A stretch of DNA of 41,439 bases from a virus. The first letter of the stretch is position 1. Each line of letters opens with the position of its first letter. The notes below the pieces were generated by a model, which did no database searches, had not been told where the DNA came from, and was given only the letters and a program-made list of their open reading frames with translations. The stretch lies in the IMG/VR virus record IMGVR_UViG_3300021964_000160, positions 1-41,439 of that record; one strand, 5' to 3'. Of this stretch, positions 30,295-38,699 are shown one piece after another. The position numbers were made by a program, and so were the translations under genes.

Positions 30295-30981
30295 ATGGAT
30301 ACCGAGATTGTAAAACTGAGATTATACCAAGGACTATCGGAGGATCTACGTAAGTGGTTCAAAGATGGTGGTTGGGACAGATACAACACCAAAGGTGAGA
30401 AAGTGGGCAAGTGTGCTCGCGATGATAAGGATGGTGATGGAAAGGCAGATGGTCCCAAACCAAAATGTCTTCCTGCATCCAAAGCAGCAAGTCTCGGTAA
30501 AAAGAAGGTTGCAACAGCAGTCAAAAGAAAACGATCAGAAGACCCTAATCCGAATAGAACAGGAGCAGCAAAGAACGTGAAAACAGAATCTGCAGAAACT
30601 ATTACATTCCAACAGTTCAATGAGAAAGCACAGAAGTGCTGGGACACTCATAAGAAAGTCGGAATGAAAATGAAGGGAGGTAAGTTAGTTAATGATTGTC
30701 GCCCTAAGAATGAAGAAATTGAAGTTGAGGAAGGAGCAGCATGGACAAAAAAGTCCGGTAAGTCAGAGTCAGGTGGTCTCAATGAAAAAGGACGTAAGTC
30801 TTATGAAAGAGAGAATCCTGGTTCTGATCTGAAAGCACCTTCTAAGAAAGTTGGTAACAAGAGAAGAGCATCATTCTGTGCAAGGATGAAAGGTATGAAG
30901 AAAAAACTCACTTCTGCCAAAACTGCTAGAGACCCTGATAGCAGAATTAATAAGTCACTTAGAGCTTGGAATTGTAACTGA
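30295..30981 (+). CDS. Mosaic of short Cys-containing marine-phage modules
   Basis: A 228-residue basic protein made of three modules. Residues 14-66 have GLSEDLRKWFKDGGWDRYNT, then GKCARDDKDGDGKADGPKPK with a D-x-D-G-D loop. Residues 102-136 have FQQFNEKAQKCWDTHKKVGM then KLVNDCRPKN. Residues 146-228 have AAWTKKSGKSESGGLNEKGR, YERENPGSDLKAPSKK, RRASFCARMKGMKKKLTSAK and ARDPDSRINKSLRAWNC. The first and last modules occur together or alone in many marine phage proteins; the last resembles DUF6321 from memory. All contain paired Cys with Trp, as in small metal-binding folds. Function unknown. It follows the 28241 gene after 5 nt. Confidence 0.7.
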   Translation: MDTEIVKLRLYQGLSEDLRKWFKDGGWDRYNTKGEKVGKCARDDKDGDGKADGPKPKCLPASKAASLGKKKVATAVKRKRSEDPNPNRTGAAKNVKTESAETITFQQFNEKAQKCWDTHKKVGMKMKGGKLVNDCRPKNEEIEVEEGAAWTKKSGKSESGGLNEKGRKSYERENPGSDLKAPSKKVGNKRRASFCARMKGMKKKLTSAKTARDPDSRINKSLRAWNCN

Positions 30982-31286
30982 TGAAAAACTTTAATCAATT
31001 CATGTCAGAGTCTGTCAATATCTCTGGCGACTTCAACGGAACTCTTAATATGGGATCCCCCGAACCAGAGCAGGAAAAGGAGTCATTCACTGCTGATATT
31101 GTCTGGGAAGGAAAGATTTATCGTCTTGAAATCGAAGGTGGTATGATGAGTAAGAATGAATTATCAGAACAATTGCAAGGTGAGTATCCTGGTGCAATTG
31201 TCCAGAACGTTTATCCTGCTTCTGCACCATCTAAAGTTAAAAGCGCACAAAGATATCGACCAGAAAGGTTAGGTTGGACTGACTAA
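30981..31286 (+). CDS. 101-residue protein with capsid-targeting-like N-terminus
   Basis: MKNFNQFMSESVNISGDFNG opens the protein, matching the shared M-K-x-F-x-x-F-x-x-E pattern. A small beta-rich domain (ADIVWEGKIYRLEIEGGM) follows, then ELSEQLQGEYPGAIVQNVYP and a basic tail. It starts at the preceding stop and overlaps the next start by one base. Probably a small head protein; no other clue. Confidence 0.7.
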   Translation: MKNFNQFMSESVNISGDFNGTLNMGSPEPEQEKESFTADIVWEGKIYRLEIEGGMMSKNELSEQLQGEYPGAIVQNVYPASAPSKVKSAQRYRPERLGWTD

Positions 31287-32095
31287 TGGCACAGTGGAAT
31301 AAGAATGAACAAGCATATAGGGCACAAGACACTACAAACTTTGAAGTTTACATGTGTGCCGATAAGTATGGCAACATTGGTGCTTGTGGTGGAGATACCC
31401 AATTTGACATAAACATTGCTGCTGGCATCACAACCCAGATGGCAAACGTTCATAAGTTTGGTGCTGTTCTTAGTACTTCAGCAGATTATGATACTGTTTG
31501 GACTGAAGGAGGTGCATATACTTTTCCATCTACAGCAGGAATTATTACAGTAACTTCCAGTTCTTCTCAAGATGATAGTGGAGGAACGGGAGCACTTACA
31601 GTTAGACTTCAAGGTCTTGATGCAAATTATAATGAAGTAGAAGAAGATTTTACTTTAAATGGAACTGTTGGTGTTGCTGGAACTGTAGAATTTTTAAGAA
31701 CTCATAGAGCACTTGTATTAACTGGTAATAATGATAATAATAATGTAGGAGATATTGATTTCACTCATAGTGTAGGAGTTACCTGTCAGATTGCAGCAGG
31801 TATGGGTCAATCTCAGGTTACTTTCTATACTATCCCTGCAGGAAAGAGTGGTTACTTGAGAGCATTTGCTGCAACGATGAATAAAAACCAGGAAAACACC
31901 GTTAGATTATTTCAGAAACAAGTTGGTGGTGTATACAGGGTTGCTAGTGAATTGAATCTATATAATAGTAACATGCATACTACTTACAGCATTCCATTGT
32001 TTTTCCCAGAAAAAACGGATTTAGAAGTGAGAACTTATACTGGAAGTAATTGTACTGTTTCCGCAATGTTTGATTTATTGGTAGTAAATGATTAG
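31286..32095 (+). CDS. Beta-rich virion structural protein
   Basis: A 269-residue protein rich in Thr, Gly, Ser and Asn with alternating strands and few charged residues, typical of a virion surface or decoration protein. Visible stretches are FEVYMCADKYGNIGACGGDT, GIITVTSSSSQDDSGGTGAL and QVTFYTIPAGKSGYLRAFAA; the last recalls a T4-like fibre or neck protein fold. Cys25 and Cys33 could pair. The end is CTVSAMFDLLVVND. No family is firmly recognised. Confidence 0.72.
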   Translation: MAQWNKNEQAYRAQDTTNFEVYMCADKYGNIGACGGDTQFDINIAAGITTQMANVHKFGAVLSTSADYDTVWTEGGAYTFPSTAGIITVTSSSSQDDSGGTGALTVRLQGLDANYNEVEEDFTLNGTVGVAGTVEFLRTHRALVLTGNNDNNNVGDIDFTHSVGVTCQIAAGMGQSQVTFYTIPAGKSGYLRAFAATMNKNQENTVRLFQKQVGGVYRVASELNLYNSNMHTTYSIPLFFPEKTDLEVRTYTGSNCTVSAMFDLLVVND

Positions 32096-32279
32096 TATGG
32101 AACAAAATAAAATCCAAAAGCGTAGAGATGCATTAGGGTTATTTTACGAGAGTGTATTGAAACCTGATAGTAAACTTAGAGCATGCGCTCACAACCAAGA
32201 GTGCTTTAATGAACTGATGGAATGGAGAGAAGATATAATTCAATATCTGGATGAGCGTAGAAACAAAGAGTTTCACTAA
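32088..32279 (+). CDS. 63-residue small helical protein
   Basis: MEQNKIQKRRDALGLFYESV then LKPDSKLRACAHNQECFNEL and a final charged helix. It is read from ATG 32088, which overlaps the previous stop, or ATG 32097. Two Cys (CAHNQEC) are close together. Function unknown. A late box overlaps its end. Confidence 0.6.
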   Translation: MISMEQNKIQKRRDALGLFYESVLKPDSKLRACAHNQECFNELMEWREDIIQYLDERRNKEFH

Positions 32280-32282
32280 ATA
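32276..32282 (+). promoter_or_regulatory. T4-late-like promoter box CTAAATA
   Basis: CTAAATA overlaps the stop of the 32088 gene and stands 24 nt before ATG 32306. TATCATAGG follows at 32290-32298 and its AGG may be the ribosome-binding site here. Confidence 0.6.
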
Positions 32283-32305
32283 ATCCAGTTATCATAGGCA
32301 AAATT

Positions 32306-32500
32306 ATGTTGTCAATTCTATTACCACTTGCATCAAAAATTATTTCTGATGCAGTAAATAAGATTCCAGAGAACGAGGAACTTGGCGAAAAATTAATCGA
32401 TGTTTGTTTGATTATTCTTGGTAAAGCAGTCAAACTTACTAAGACTGATATGGACGATAAACTGTTAGAACAAGTATCAGCAGCAATCAAAGCACGCTGA
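32306..32500 (+). CDS. 64-residue small protein
   Basis: MLSILLPLASKIISDAVNKI then PENEELGEKLIDVCLIILGK; a hydrophobic first helix that could touch the membrane and a second hydrophobic helix (DVCLIILGKAVKL). It resembles the short N-terminal region of some phage small membrane proteins, but no name can be given. Its own late box and terminator make it a single-gene unit. Confidence 0.62.
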   Translation: MLSILLPLASKIISDAVNKIPENEELGEKLIDVCLIILGKAVKLTKTDMDDKLLEQVSAAIKAR

Positions 32501-32505
32501 TAATT

Positions 32506-32537
32506 AGGAGACCAAAAAGTAGGGTCTCCTTTTTTTA
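32506..32537 (+). terminator. Rho-independent terminator
   Basis: AGGAGACC (32506-32513) pairs with GGTCTCCT (32523-32530), followed by T7. The next late box begins inside the T-run. Confidence 0.9.
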
Positions 32538-32543
32538 TAAATA
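32536..32543 (+). promoter_or_regulatory. T4 late promoter consensus TATAAATA
   Basis: Exact match to the late box, starting in the T-run of the terminator, 34 nt before the 32577 ATG. Confidence 0.78.
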
Positions 32544-32576
32544 TCAATATATCACAAGGATAAAGGAGAGTTAGTA

Positions 32577-33074
32577 ATGTCTCTTTGGGGCAATAAAGAT
32601 TCCGTCTACAGTGACGGTACAATCGCAATTAGTGGAACCACCGTAACCGGAACAGCAACCACATTCAACACCGCTGGACTTATTAACGAAGGTGATATCA
32701 TCATCGTTGGTGCTGGTGCTACCTACGGAGAGGCAGTCATCTCTAGCGTAACCAACGCAACCACCATTGTTCTGTCGAGTGCAAATGGACTCGGCACGGT
32801 TCCCGCAGGTGCTGCATACGATATTTCACAGAAACCAATTTCAACACTGGGTGATTCAAACTACGCTGGAACTGAAATCTTTGGTGTAGACACCACTGAG
32901 CAATCAGTTGCTCGTGCTGCGAATTCACAGTATAGACCTGCTCATGCTGGTTGGGTTGGAATTACTTCCTACACCGATCAACACGGTAACACTAGAGTTA
33001 AGACCGAAGTTTTAGTTGCAGGTAGCACCATCTCTGGTGATGCAGACGACGATCAACAACTTCCAGATAGCTGA
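32577..33074 (+). CDS. Probable abundant virion protein (beta-rich)
   Basis: A 165-residue protein rich in Thr, Gly, Ala, Val and Ser. MSLWGNKDSVYSDGTIAISG opens it; similar MxLWGNxD starts occur in cyanophage structural proteins as I recall. The middle has EGDIIIVGAGATYGEAVISS and the end ARAANSQYRPAHAGWVGITS. Codons favour C-ending forms as in gp23, unlike the neighbouring virion genes, which points to high expression. It has the strongest ribosome-binding site of the region (AAAGGAGAG), its own terminator upstream and late promoter. Likely a decoration or fibre-type protein; exact role unknown. Confidence 0.75.
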   Translation: MSLWGNKDSVYSDGTIAISGTTVTGTATTFNTAGLINEGDIIIVGAGATYGEAVISSVTNATTIVLSSANGLGTVPAGAAYDISQKPISTLGDSNYAGTEIFGVDTTEQSVARAANSQYRPAHAGWVGITSYTDQHGNTRVKTEVLVAGSTISGDADDDQQLPDS

Positions 33075-33091
33075 TATTAGAATAATTCACT

Positions 33092-33463
33092 ATGCGATTT
33101 GATGAATTAAATGAGTCGAACTATGTAATGTTTGCCATGAAAAATTATGAAAATCCTCAGGCAGTTACGCAGGAGGATTTTTATGATGACATGAAAAGGT
33201 TTAAGTGGATTAAAAGATTACTGAATAAGTATAAAAATACGGGGGAAATGAATGTTCCTCTCCTCCTAAACCACTTTATTATTCTTTATAATATATTTGG
33301 TGACGCAACAACACCTTTGTTATTTTACAGAATAGATAGTGAATTGTGGACTATTCTTAAAACTTTTATAGTTTATCTGGATAGATTACCACCATATCCA
33401 ATCTCGTATATACATACGATAGATGTTGACGATAATTGTATGAATATTTTAGAGAACTTATGA
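33092..33463 (+). CDS. Conserved T4-like phage protein (DUF7207-like)
   Basis: A 123-residue mostly helical protein. MRFDELNESNYVMFAMKNYE and DFYDDMKRFKWIKRLLNKYK and then PLLLNHFIILYNIFGDATTP are close to a family I recall from T4-like and related marine phages (similar to DUF7207). The last part is LWTILKTFIVYLDRLPPYPI. The role is unknown. It overlaps the next gene by 4 nt. Confidence 0.75.
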   Translation: MRFDELNESNYVMFAMKNYENPQAVTQEDFYDDMKRFKWIKRLLNKYKNTGEMNVPLLLNHFIILYNIFGDATTPLLFYRIDSELWTILKTFIVYLDRLPPYPISYIHTIDVDDNCMNILENL

Positions 33464-33666
33464 AATCTTTCAAACAGTTTTACGAAGAGATGATGGTTGC
33501 TAACACCGCTGGTGTTAGTGGTGGTTTTGGTGCTAAATCTTCTGCTGAGGGACCTGTTGCTGGTAAAGAAACTCCTATGGGTAAAATGAATAGAAGGAAG
33601 AAACCTCAAATTATTGGTAAAGGAAAATATCCTGGTGCCAGAAAGAGGTGGTCTGAGAATGGATGA
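33460..33666 (+). CDS. 68-residue basic protein with capsid-targeting-like N-terminus
   Basis: MKSFKQFYEEMMVANTAGVS opens it, the shared N-terminal pattern. The rest is Gly-rich and basic (GKMNRRKKPQIIGKGKYPGA). The start overlaps the previous stop and the ATG at 33460 is chosen over a TTG at 33436. Basic composition fits an internal, DNA-contacting head protein, by analogy only. Confidence 0.7.
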   Translation: MKSFKQFYEEMMVANTAGVSGGFGAKSSAEGPVAGKETPMGKMNRRKKPQIIGKGKYPGARKRWSENG

Positions 33667-34051
33667 CACATCTACTGCAGCAAACGCCGCAATTTTAGAA
33701 AGATTAGAAAGAATTGTTGATTCTCTTCAAGAAAATTCTATTAAGATGGGACAACTTCTTGCTGTTCATAATGAGAAATTAGAAAAGCAAGATAGAATTG
33801 ATGCAGTTCTATTTGAGAAAATAGATAGTGTGCATCGTGAGGTGAATCGTAAGGCAGACGAGATAAAGATTGGATGTGAAAGAGATATCAGATTAATTGA
33901 TGATCGTCTTCGTGCTATGGAAAAAAAGATGTGGACTGTTGCTGGTGCATTAACGATAGTCTCATTTGTAGTCAGTGTGCCGGGACAAAAACTTATGACA
34001 AATGTCTTGACACCATCCTCTCCGCAGGTTATAATAGAGCGAGGAAAGTAG
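33659..34051 (+). CDS. Coiled-coil protein with C-terminal membrane segment
   Basis: A 130-residue protein. Residues 1-95 form charged heptad-like helices (LERLERIVDSLQENSIKMGQ, KIDSVHREVNRKADEIK), and WTVAGALTIVSFVVSVPGQK (about 99-118) is a likely membrane helix, with a short tail. This layout, coiled coil plus one membrane helix, is seen in phage XhlA-like and spanin-related accessory proteins, so a role in lysis or membrane contact is possible. The start at 33659 overlaps the previous stop. A consensus promoter for gp61 lies in its 3' end. Confidence 0.68.
   Translation: MDDTSTAANAAILERLERIVDSLQENSIKMGQLLAVHNEKLEKQDRIDAVLFEKIDSVHREVNRKADEIKIGCERDIRLIDDRLRAMEKKMWTVAGALTIVSFVVSVPGQKLMTNVLTPSSPQVIIERGK
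34007..34035 (+). promoter_or_regulatory. Consensus sigma70-like promoter for gp61
   Basis: TTGACA (34007-34012), 17 nt, TATAAT (34030-34035), starting within the end of the coiled-coil gene. GCGAGGAAAG follows before ATG 34062. It leads into gp61, nrdA and nrdB. Confidence 0.85.
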
Positions 34052-34061
34052 TCCCTTCGTA

Positions 34062-35054
34062 ATGAGTTTCATTGATGCCAAGTATATCGGACTGGTTTCA
34101 GTTCGGTTACAGAAGTTTAGTCGCAAAAAAGAGAACCTTTATACTTTTAGATGCCCCTACTGCGGAGACTCGCAGAAGAATAAGAACAAGACCAGGGGTT
34201 ATATCTACAAGCATAAGAACGATCATAACTTTAAGTGTCATAATTGTGGTGCTTCAAAGAGTTTTACTAACTTTCTGAAAGACCAGGATGTGGGTCTTTA
34301 TGATGAGTATGTGATGGAACGATACAAGTCAGGATTGACTGGTAGAGCATCTAATACACCCAACCCGGTAATACCTAGTAGTAAACCACACTTCAAAAAG
34401 AAAGACTTTGATCTACCAAGAATTTCAGAGCTAAATATTTCTCACCCGGCAAAGATCTACCTCCAAAAAAGACAAATACCAGACAAACTATTGCGGGAGT
34501 TTTACTTCTGCGAAAGGTTCAAACAATGGACTAATACTCAAAAACAGATGTTTGATGATGAGGAGAATGACGAATCTAGAATCATCATTCCACTCAAAGA
34601 CAAGAACGGAATCTTCGGGTTCCAGGGACGGGCACTCAACCCCAAGTCCAAACTTAGGTACATTACTGTAATGCTCAATGATGACTCGCCAAAGATTTAC
34701 GGACTTGATAAAATTGATGATTCGGAACCCATTTACATTGTTGAAGGACCCTTTGACTCCACGTTTATCAAAAATGCTGTTGCTATGTGTGGGTCCGACG
34801 TTGATATTAGGACGCTTGGTTGGAGCAATTATATTTGGGTTTTTGATAACGAACCACGTAACAAACAAATCTGTGACAGAATCTCCAGAACAATCGATAA
34901 TGGAGATAAAGTAGTAATTTGGAAATCAGAGATAGTCCAAAAGGACTTAAATGATATGGTTCTTGCAGGACTAGATGTTCAAAAAGTGGTAACTGATAAT
35001 ACATATCACGGACTTAATGCTAAAATAAAATTTAACGGATGGAAAAAAGTATGA
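34062..35054 (+). CDS. 61: gp61 DNA primase
   Basis: A 330-residue DnaG-type primase that makes RNA primers for lagging-strand synthesis with helicase gp41. The N-terminal zinc ribbon has CPYCGDSQ (about residues 31-38) and CHNCGASK (about 59-66). The Toprim core has PIYIVEGPFDSTFIKNA (residues about 223-239) with the catalytic Glu and, later, YIWVFDNEPRN. T4 gp61 has 342 residues. The gene has its own consensus promoter and its end overlaps the nrdA start by 4 nt, linking replication with dNTP supply. Confidence 0.94.
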   Translation: MSFIDAKYIGLVSVRLQKFSRKKENLYTFRCPYCGDSQKNKNKTRGYIYKHKNDHNFKCHNCGASKSFTNFLKDQDVGLYDEYVMERYKSGLTGRASNTPNPVIPSSKPHFKKKDFDLPRISELNISHPAKIYLQKRQIPDKLLREFYFCERFKQWTNTQKQMFDDEENDESRIIIPLKDKNGIFGFQGRALNPKSKLRYITVMLNDDSPKIYGLDKIDDSEPIYIVEGPFDSTFIKNAVAMCGSDVDIRTLGWSNYIWVFDNEPRNKQICDRISRTIDNGDKVVIWKSEIVQKDLNDMVLAGLDVQKVVTDNTYHGLNAKIKFNGWKKV

Positions 35055-37351
35055 CCAATGGTACAAAAGTTGAAAAGCGTAATGGTTCTGTTGAACTGCT
35101 AAACTTAGATAAAATCCATATTATGGTAGAGCAAGCATGTGAAGGACTTGCTGGTGTTTCTGCTTCTCAAGTAGAGATCCAATCTGGTATCCAATTCTAT
35201 GATGGTATCACCACTGGAGAGATACAGGAAATTCTTGTACGGTCTGCTTCTGACCTGATTGATCTAGATAATCCAAACTATCAATTTGTTGCTGCTAGAT
35301 TGCTTTTGTTTGGTCTGTATAAGCAGGTCTTTGGTTCTGAATGGAATCAGGGGTTCCCTCACGTCCAAGAGCATCTTGTTATTGGTGCTCATAAAGGAAT
35401 CTATGACCAGGAACTTACTGAAAGTTATACTGATGATGAGTGGGATAAAATCAATTCTTGGATAGACCATGATCGTGATATGCTTTTCACCTATGCTGGA
35501 TTGCGTCAGGTTGTGGATAAATACTTAGTGCAGGATAGAAGTTCTGGGGAATTATACGAGACTCCTCAGTACATGTATATGTTAATTTCTGCAACTATAT
35601 TCTCCAAGTATCCTAAAGATACTAGGTTAGATTACATACACAGGTATTATAATGCAATCTCAAGACACAAAATCAACATCCCAACGCCAATCATGGCAGG
35701 CGTCAGGACACCCTTGCGTCAATTTGCATCTTGTGTTCTCGTTGATGTTGATGACTCCCTCGATAGTATCTTTAGCAGCGATATGGCTATTGGCAGGTAT
35801 GTCGCACAGAGGGCTGGTATCGGCATTAACGCAGGTAGAATTCGTGGCATCAACAGCAAAATCAGAGGCGGAGAGGTACAGCACACAGGTGTTGTCCCCT
35901 TCCTTAAAAAGTTTGAATCAACTGTACGATGCTGCACACAAAACGGTATCAGAGGTGGTTCTGCTACAGTTCACTTTCCTATCTGGCACCAAGAAATAGA
36001 AGACATTATTGTTCTTAAGAACAACAAGGGTACAGAAGACAATCGAGTGAGGAAACTTGACTACTCAATCCAAATTTCAAAACTTTTCTACGAGCGTTTC
36101 ATTACGAATGGAGAAATTAGCCTGTTCTCACCGAATGACGTACCAGGTTTGTATGATGCTTTTGGTACTGACGGGTTCGATGATTTATATACTGCTTTTG
36201 AACGAGATGAGTCTATTCCAAGAAAGACTATCGGAGGACAAGAACTATTCCTGAACCTGCTTAAGGAACGTGCAGAGACTGGTCGAATCTATATCATGAA
36301 CATCGACCACTGTAACTCACACTCATCTTTCACAGATAAAATTGAGATGAGTAATCTTTGTCAGGAAATTACACTTCCGACAAAACCACTTCAGCATATT
36401 GATGGTGAGGGTGAGATTGCTCTGTGTATTTTGTCTGCCGTCAATATCGGTAAGGTCAACAAACTGACCGAACTGGAAGAACTCTGTGATCTTGCAGTTC
36501 GTGGTCTGGATGAACTGATTGATTACCAAGATTATCCTATTCTTGCAGCAGAAATTGCAACCAAGAATCGCAGGTCCCTAGGGGTGGGTTATATTGGACT
36601 CGCACACTACCTTGCAAAGAATGGACACAAGTATGACTCACAAGATGCTTGGGACGATATCCACAGACTCACTGAGGCGTTCCAATACTATCTCCTGAGA
36701 TCTTCTAACAAACTTGCAGAAGAGAAGGGTCCCTGTGGATATTTTAGTCGCACAAAATATGCCTCTGGTATTCTTCCCATTGATACTTACAAGTCTGATG
36801 TAGACGAAATTTCTAATCCTGGATACGACTATGACTGGGAAGAATTACGAAGAGATATTGTGGACAAAGGTCTACGGAACTCCACCTTGTCTGCTCAGAT
36901 GCCATCTGAAAGCAGTTCCGTTGTGTCAAACGCAACAAATGGAATCGAGCCACCTAGAGGGTATCTGTCCATTAAGAAATCGAAGAAGGGACCGCTTAAA
37001 CAAATTGTTCCAGGTTTTCAATACCTTAAAAACAATTATACTCTTCTGTGGGACATGCTTGATAACACTGGGTATATTAATATTGTTTCTGTGATGCAAA
37101 AGTTCTTTGACCAAGCAATCAGTGGCAATTGGAGTTATAATCCTAAGAACTATGCTGACAATGAGGTTCCTGTTTCTGAAATGGCACAAGATCTATTGAG
37201 AACATACAAGTATGGTTGGAAGACCAGTTACTATCAAAATACATATGACTTTAAGACTGATGAAGATACTGAAGAATCAAAAACCCTAGATAATCTTGTA
37301 GGAGAATTAGAAGGAGCGGAGGAAGACGATTGCGAGAGTTGCAAGATTTAA
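35051..37351 (+). CDS. nrdA: Ribonucleotide reductase large subunit NrdA
   Basis: A 766-residue class I alpha subunit that reduces ribonucleotides to deoxyribonucleotides. The N-terminal ATP-cone region (EKRNGSVELLNLDKIHIMVE) is present, GVRTPLRQFASCVLVDVDDS holds the first redox Cys, and NIDHCNSHSSF and NLCQEITLPT lie in the barrel core with the radical Cys region. The C-terminus ends DDCESCKI, the Cys pair that takes electrons from thioredoxin or glutaredoxin. The ATG at 35051 overlaps the gp61 stop, and ATG 35039 is an alternative. nrdB follows after one base. Confidence 0.95.
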   Translation: MTNGTKVEKRNGSVELLNLDKIHIMVEQACEGLAGVSASQVEIQSGIQFYDGITTGEIQEILVRSASDLIDLDNPNYQFVAARLLLFGLYKQVFGSEWNQGFPHVQEHLVIGAHKGIYDQELTESYTDDEWDKINSWIDHDRDMLFTYAGLRQVVDKYLVQDRSSGELYETPQYMYMLISATIFSKYPKDTRLDYIHRYYNAISRHKINIPTPIMAGVRTPLRQFASCVLVDVDDSLDSIFSSDMAIGRYVAQRAGIGINAGRIRGINSKIRGGEVQHTGVVPFLKKFESTVRCCTQNGIRGGSATVHFPIWHQEIEDIIVLKNNKGTEDNRVRKLDYSIQISKLFYERFITNGEISLFSPNDVPGLYDAFGTDGFDDLYTAFERDESIPRKTIGGQELFLNLLKERAETGRIYIMNIDHCNSHSSFTDKIEMSNLCQEITLPTKPLQHIDGEGEIALCILSAVNIGKVNKLTELEELCDLAVRGLDELIDYQDYPILAAEIATKNRRSLGVGYIGLAHYLAKNGHKYDSQDAWDDIHRLTEAFQYYLLRSSNKLAEEKGPCGYFSRTKYASGILPIDTYKSDVDEISNPGYDYDWEELRRDIVDKGLRNSTLSAQMPSESSSVVSNATNGIEPPRGYLSIKKSKKGPLKQIVPGFQYLKNNYTLLWDMLDNTGYINIVSVMQKFFDQAISGNWSYNPKNYADNEVPVSEMAQDLLRTYKYGWKTSYYQNTYDFKTDEDTEESKTLDNLVGELEGAEEDDCESCKI

Positions 37352-37352
37352 C

Positions 37353-38531
37353 ATGAAAGAGTACAAATTTATTACAAAGGAGAAAGATCATATGGAAGGC
37401 ATGACAGTCTTCAATGCAGAAAAGGTAGATACCAAGAAGCAACCAATGTTTTTTGGTAGACCTTTGGGGGTTCAGAGATATGATCTTTATAAGTATCCAG
37501 TATTTGACAAACTTACACAGCAACAGTTAGGTTATTTTTGGAGACCAGAAGAAGTTTCCCTCCAAAAAGATAGAGCAGATTATGCAAACTTGCGTCCAGA
37601 GCAAAGGCATATCTTTACTTCTAATCTTAAATATCAAATCCTTCTTGATTCAGTTCAGGGTCGTGGTCCTAGTATGGCGTTTATGCCTTACTGCTCTCTC
37701 CCTGAACTTGAAGCATGTATGGAAGTCTGGGGATTCATGGAAATGATTCACAGTCGTTCCTATACCTACATCATCAAGAATGTCTACCCAGATGCCTCTG
37801 AGGTCTTTGATAAAATCTTGGATGATGAACGCATCCTAGAACGTGCTAAGAGCGTTACAGAGGCATATGACGACTTTATCAATGCTGCTCAGAGATGGGG
37901 TGCGAGTGGTATGTGGACGGACGATTGGAGAGATTCTCCAAATATGCTGGAGGAGCGTAGAGAACTGAAGCGTAAACTTTATCGTGCAGTCACCAATGTC
38001 AACATCCTTGAGGGTATTCGTTTCTATGTTTCCTTTGCATGTTCATTTGCATTTGGTGAACTGAAACTTATGGAAGGTTCAGCAAAGATTATTTCACTGA
38101 TTGCTCGTGATGAGAACCAGCATCTTGCTCTTACACAAAATATTATTACTAAGTGGAAGCAAGGTGATGATCCAGAGATGGAAGAAATTGCTAAAGAAGA
38201 ACAAGAGAATACTATCAACATGTTCCGTAAGACAGTTGATGAAGAGAAGGCATGGGCAGAGTACTTGTTTAAAGATGGATCTATGATTGGTCTGAATGAT
38301 AAACTACTACATCAGTATGTTGAATGGATTGCAAACCGTAGAATGAAATCAATTGGTATCAAACCAATTTACGACATTCCAGCAAGTAATAATCCTCTAC
38401 CCTGGACAGAGCACTGGATTTCCTCTAAGGGTCTTCAGGTTGCTCCACAGGAGACTGAGGTTGAATCGTACATCGTCGGAGGTATCAAGCAAGATGTCAA
38501 AAAAGATTCATTCGCAGGATTCAAGCTTTGA
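37353..38531 (+). CDS. nrdB: Ribonucleotide reductase small subunit NrdB
   Basis: A 392-residue class Ia beta subunit carrying the di-iron centre and tyrosyl radical. Iron-ligand segments are visible: LPELEACMEVWGFMEMIHSRS with the E-x-x-H pair, and LIARDENQHLALTQ with E-x-x-H. FWRPEEVSLQKDRADYANLR is the family start region. It completes the reductase with NrdA and is made from the same transcript. Its end overlaps the small ORF at 38494 by 38 nt. Confidence 0.95.
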   Translation: MKEYKFITKEKDHMEGMTVFNAEKVDTKKQPMFFGRPLGVQRYDLYKYPVFDKLTQQQLGYFWRPEEVSLQKDRADYANLRPEQRHIFTSNLKYQILLDSVQGRGPSMAFMPYCSLPELEACMEVWGFMEMIHSRSYTYIIKNVYPDASEVFDKILDDERILERAKSVTEAYDDFINAAQRWGASGMWTDDWRDSPNMLEERRELKRKLYRAVTNVNILEGIRFYVSFACSFAFGELKLMEGSAKIISLIARDENQHLALTQNIITKWKQGDDPEMEEIAKEEQENTINMFRKTVDEEKAWAEYLFKDGSMIGLNDKLLHQYVEWIANRRMKSIGIKPIYDIPASNNPLPWTEHWISSKGLQVAPQETEVESYIVGGIKQDVKKDSFAGFKL

Positions 38532-38685
38532 GGCAATTTGGAAGGAGATGGAGGAGATAGAACCTCTAACACCACTCACCTCCACGAAAGACTCCTTACA
38601 AGCGTATAGAGACGCCGCTGCGATAGACAGGTATCTCTTCGGGGATTACGACAGTTACGAAGCATACAAGAGCACAGAGTCCTAA
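38494..38685 (+). CDS. 63-residue acidic small protein after nrdB
   Basis: MSKKIHSQDSSFEAIWKEME then EIEPLTPLTSTKDSLQAYRD and a Tyr-rich end (RYLFGDYDSYEAYKSTES). It overlaps nrdB by 38 nt in another frame. The stop codon lies inside the loop of the terminator hairpin behind it. No family is recognised; nrdC is not present, as this protein has no C-x-x-C motif. Confidence 0.62.
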   Translation: MSKKIHSQDSSFEAIWKEMEEIEPLTPLTSTKDSLQAYRDAAAIDRYLFGDYDSYEAYKSTES

Positions 38686-38699
38686 GGGACTCTTTTTTT
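38676..38699 (+). terminator. Rho-independent terminator after the nrdAB block
   Basis: AGAGTCC (38676-38682) pairs perfectly with GGACTCT (38687-38693); the loop TAAG contains the preceding stop codon; then T7. Confidence 0.92.
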
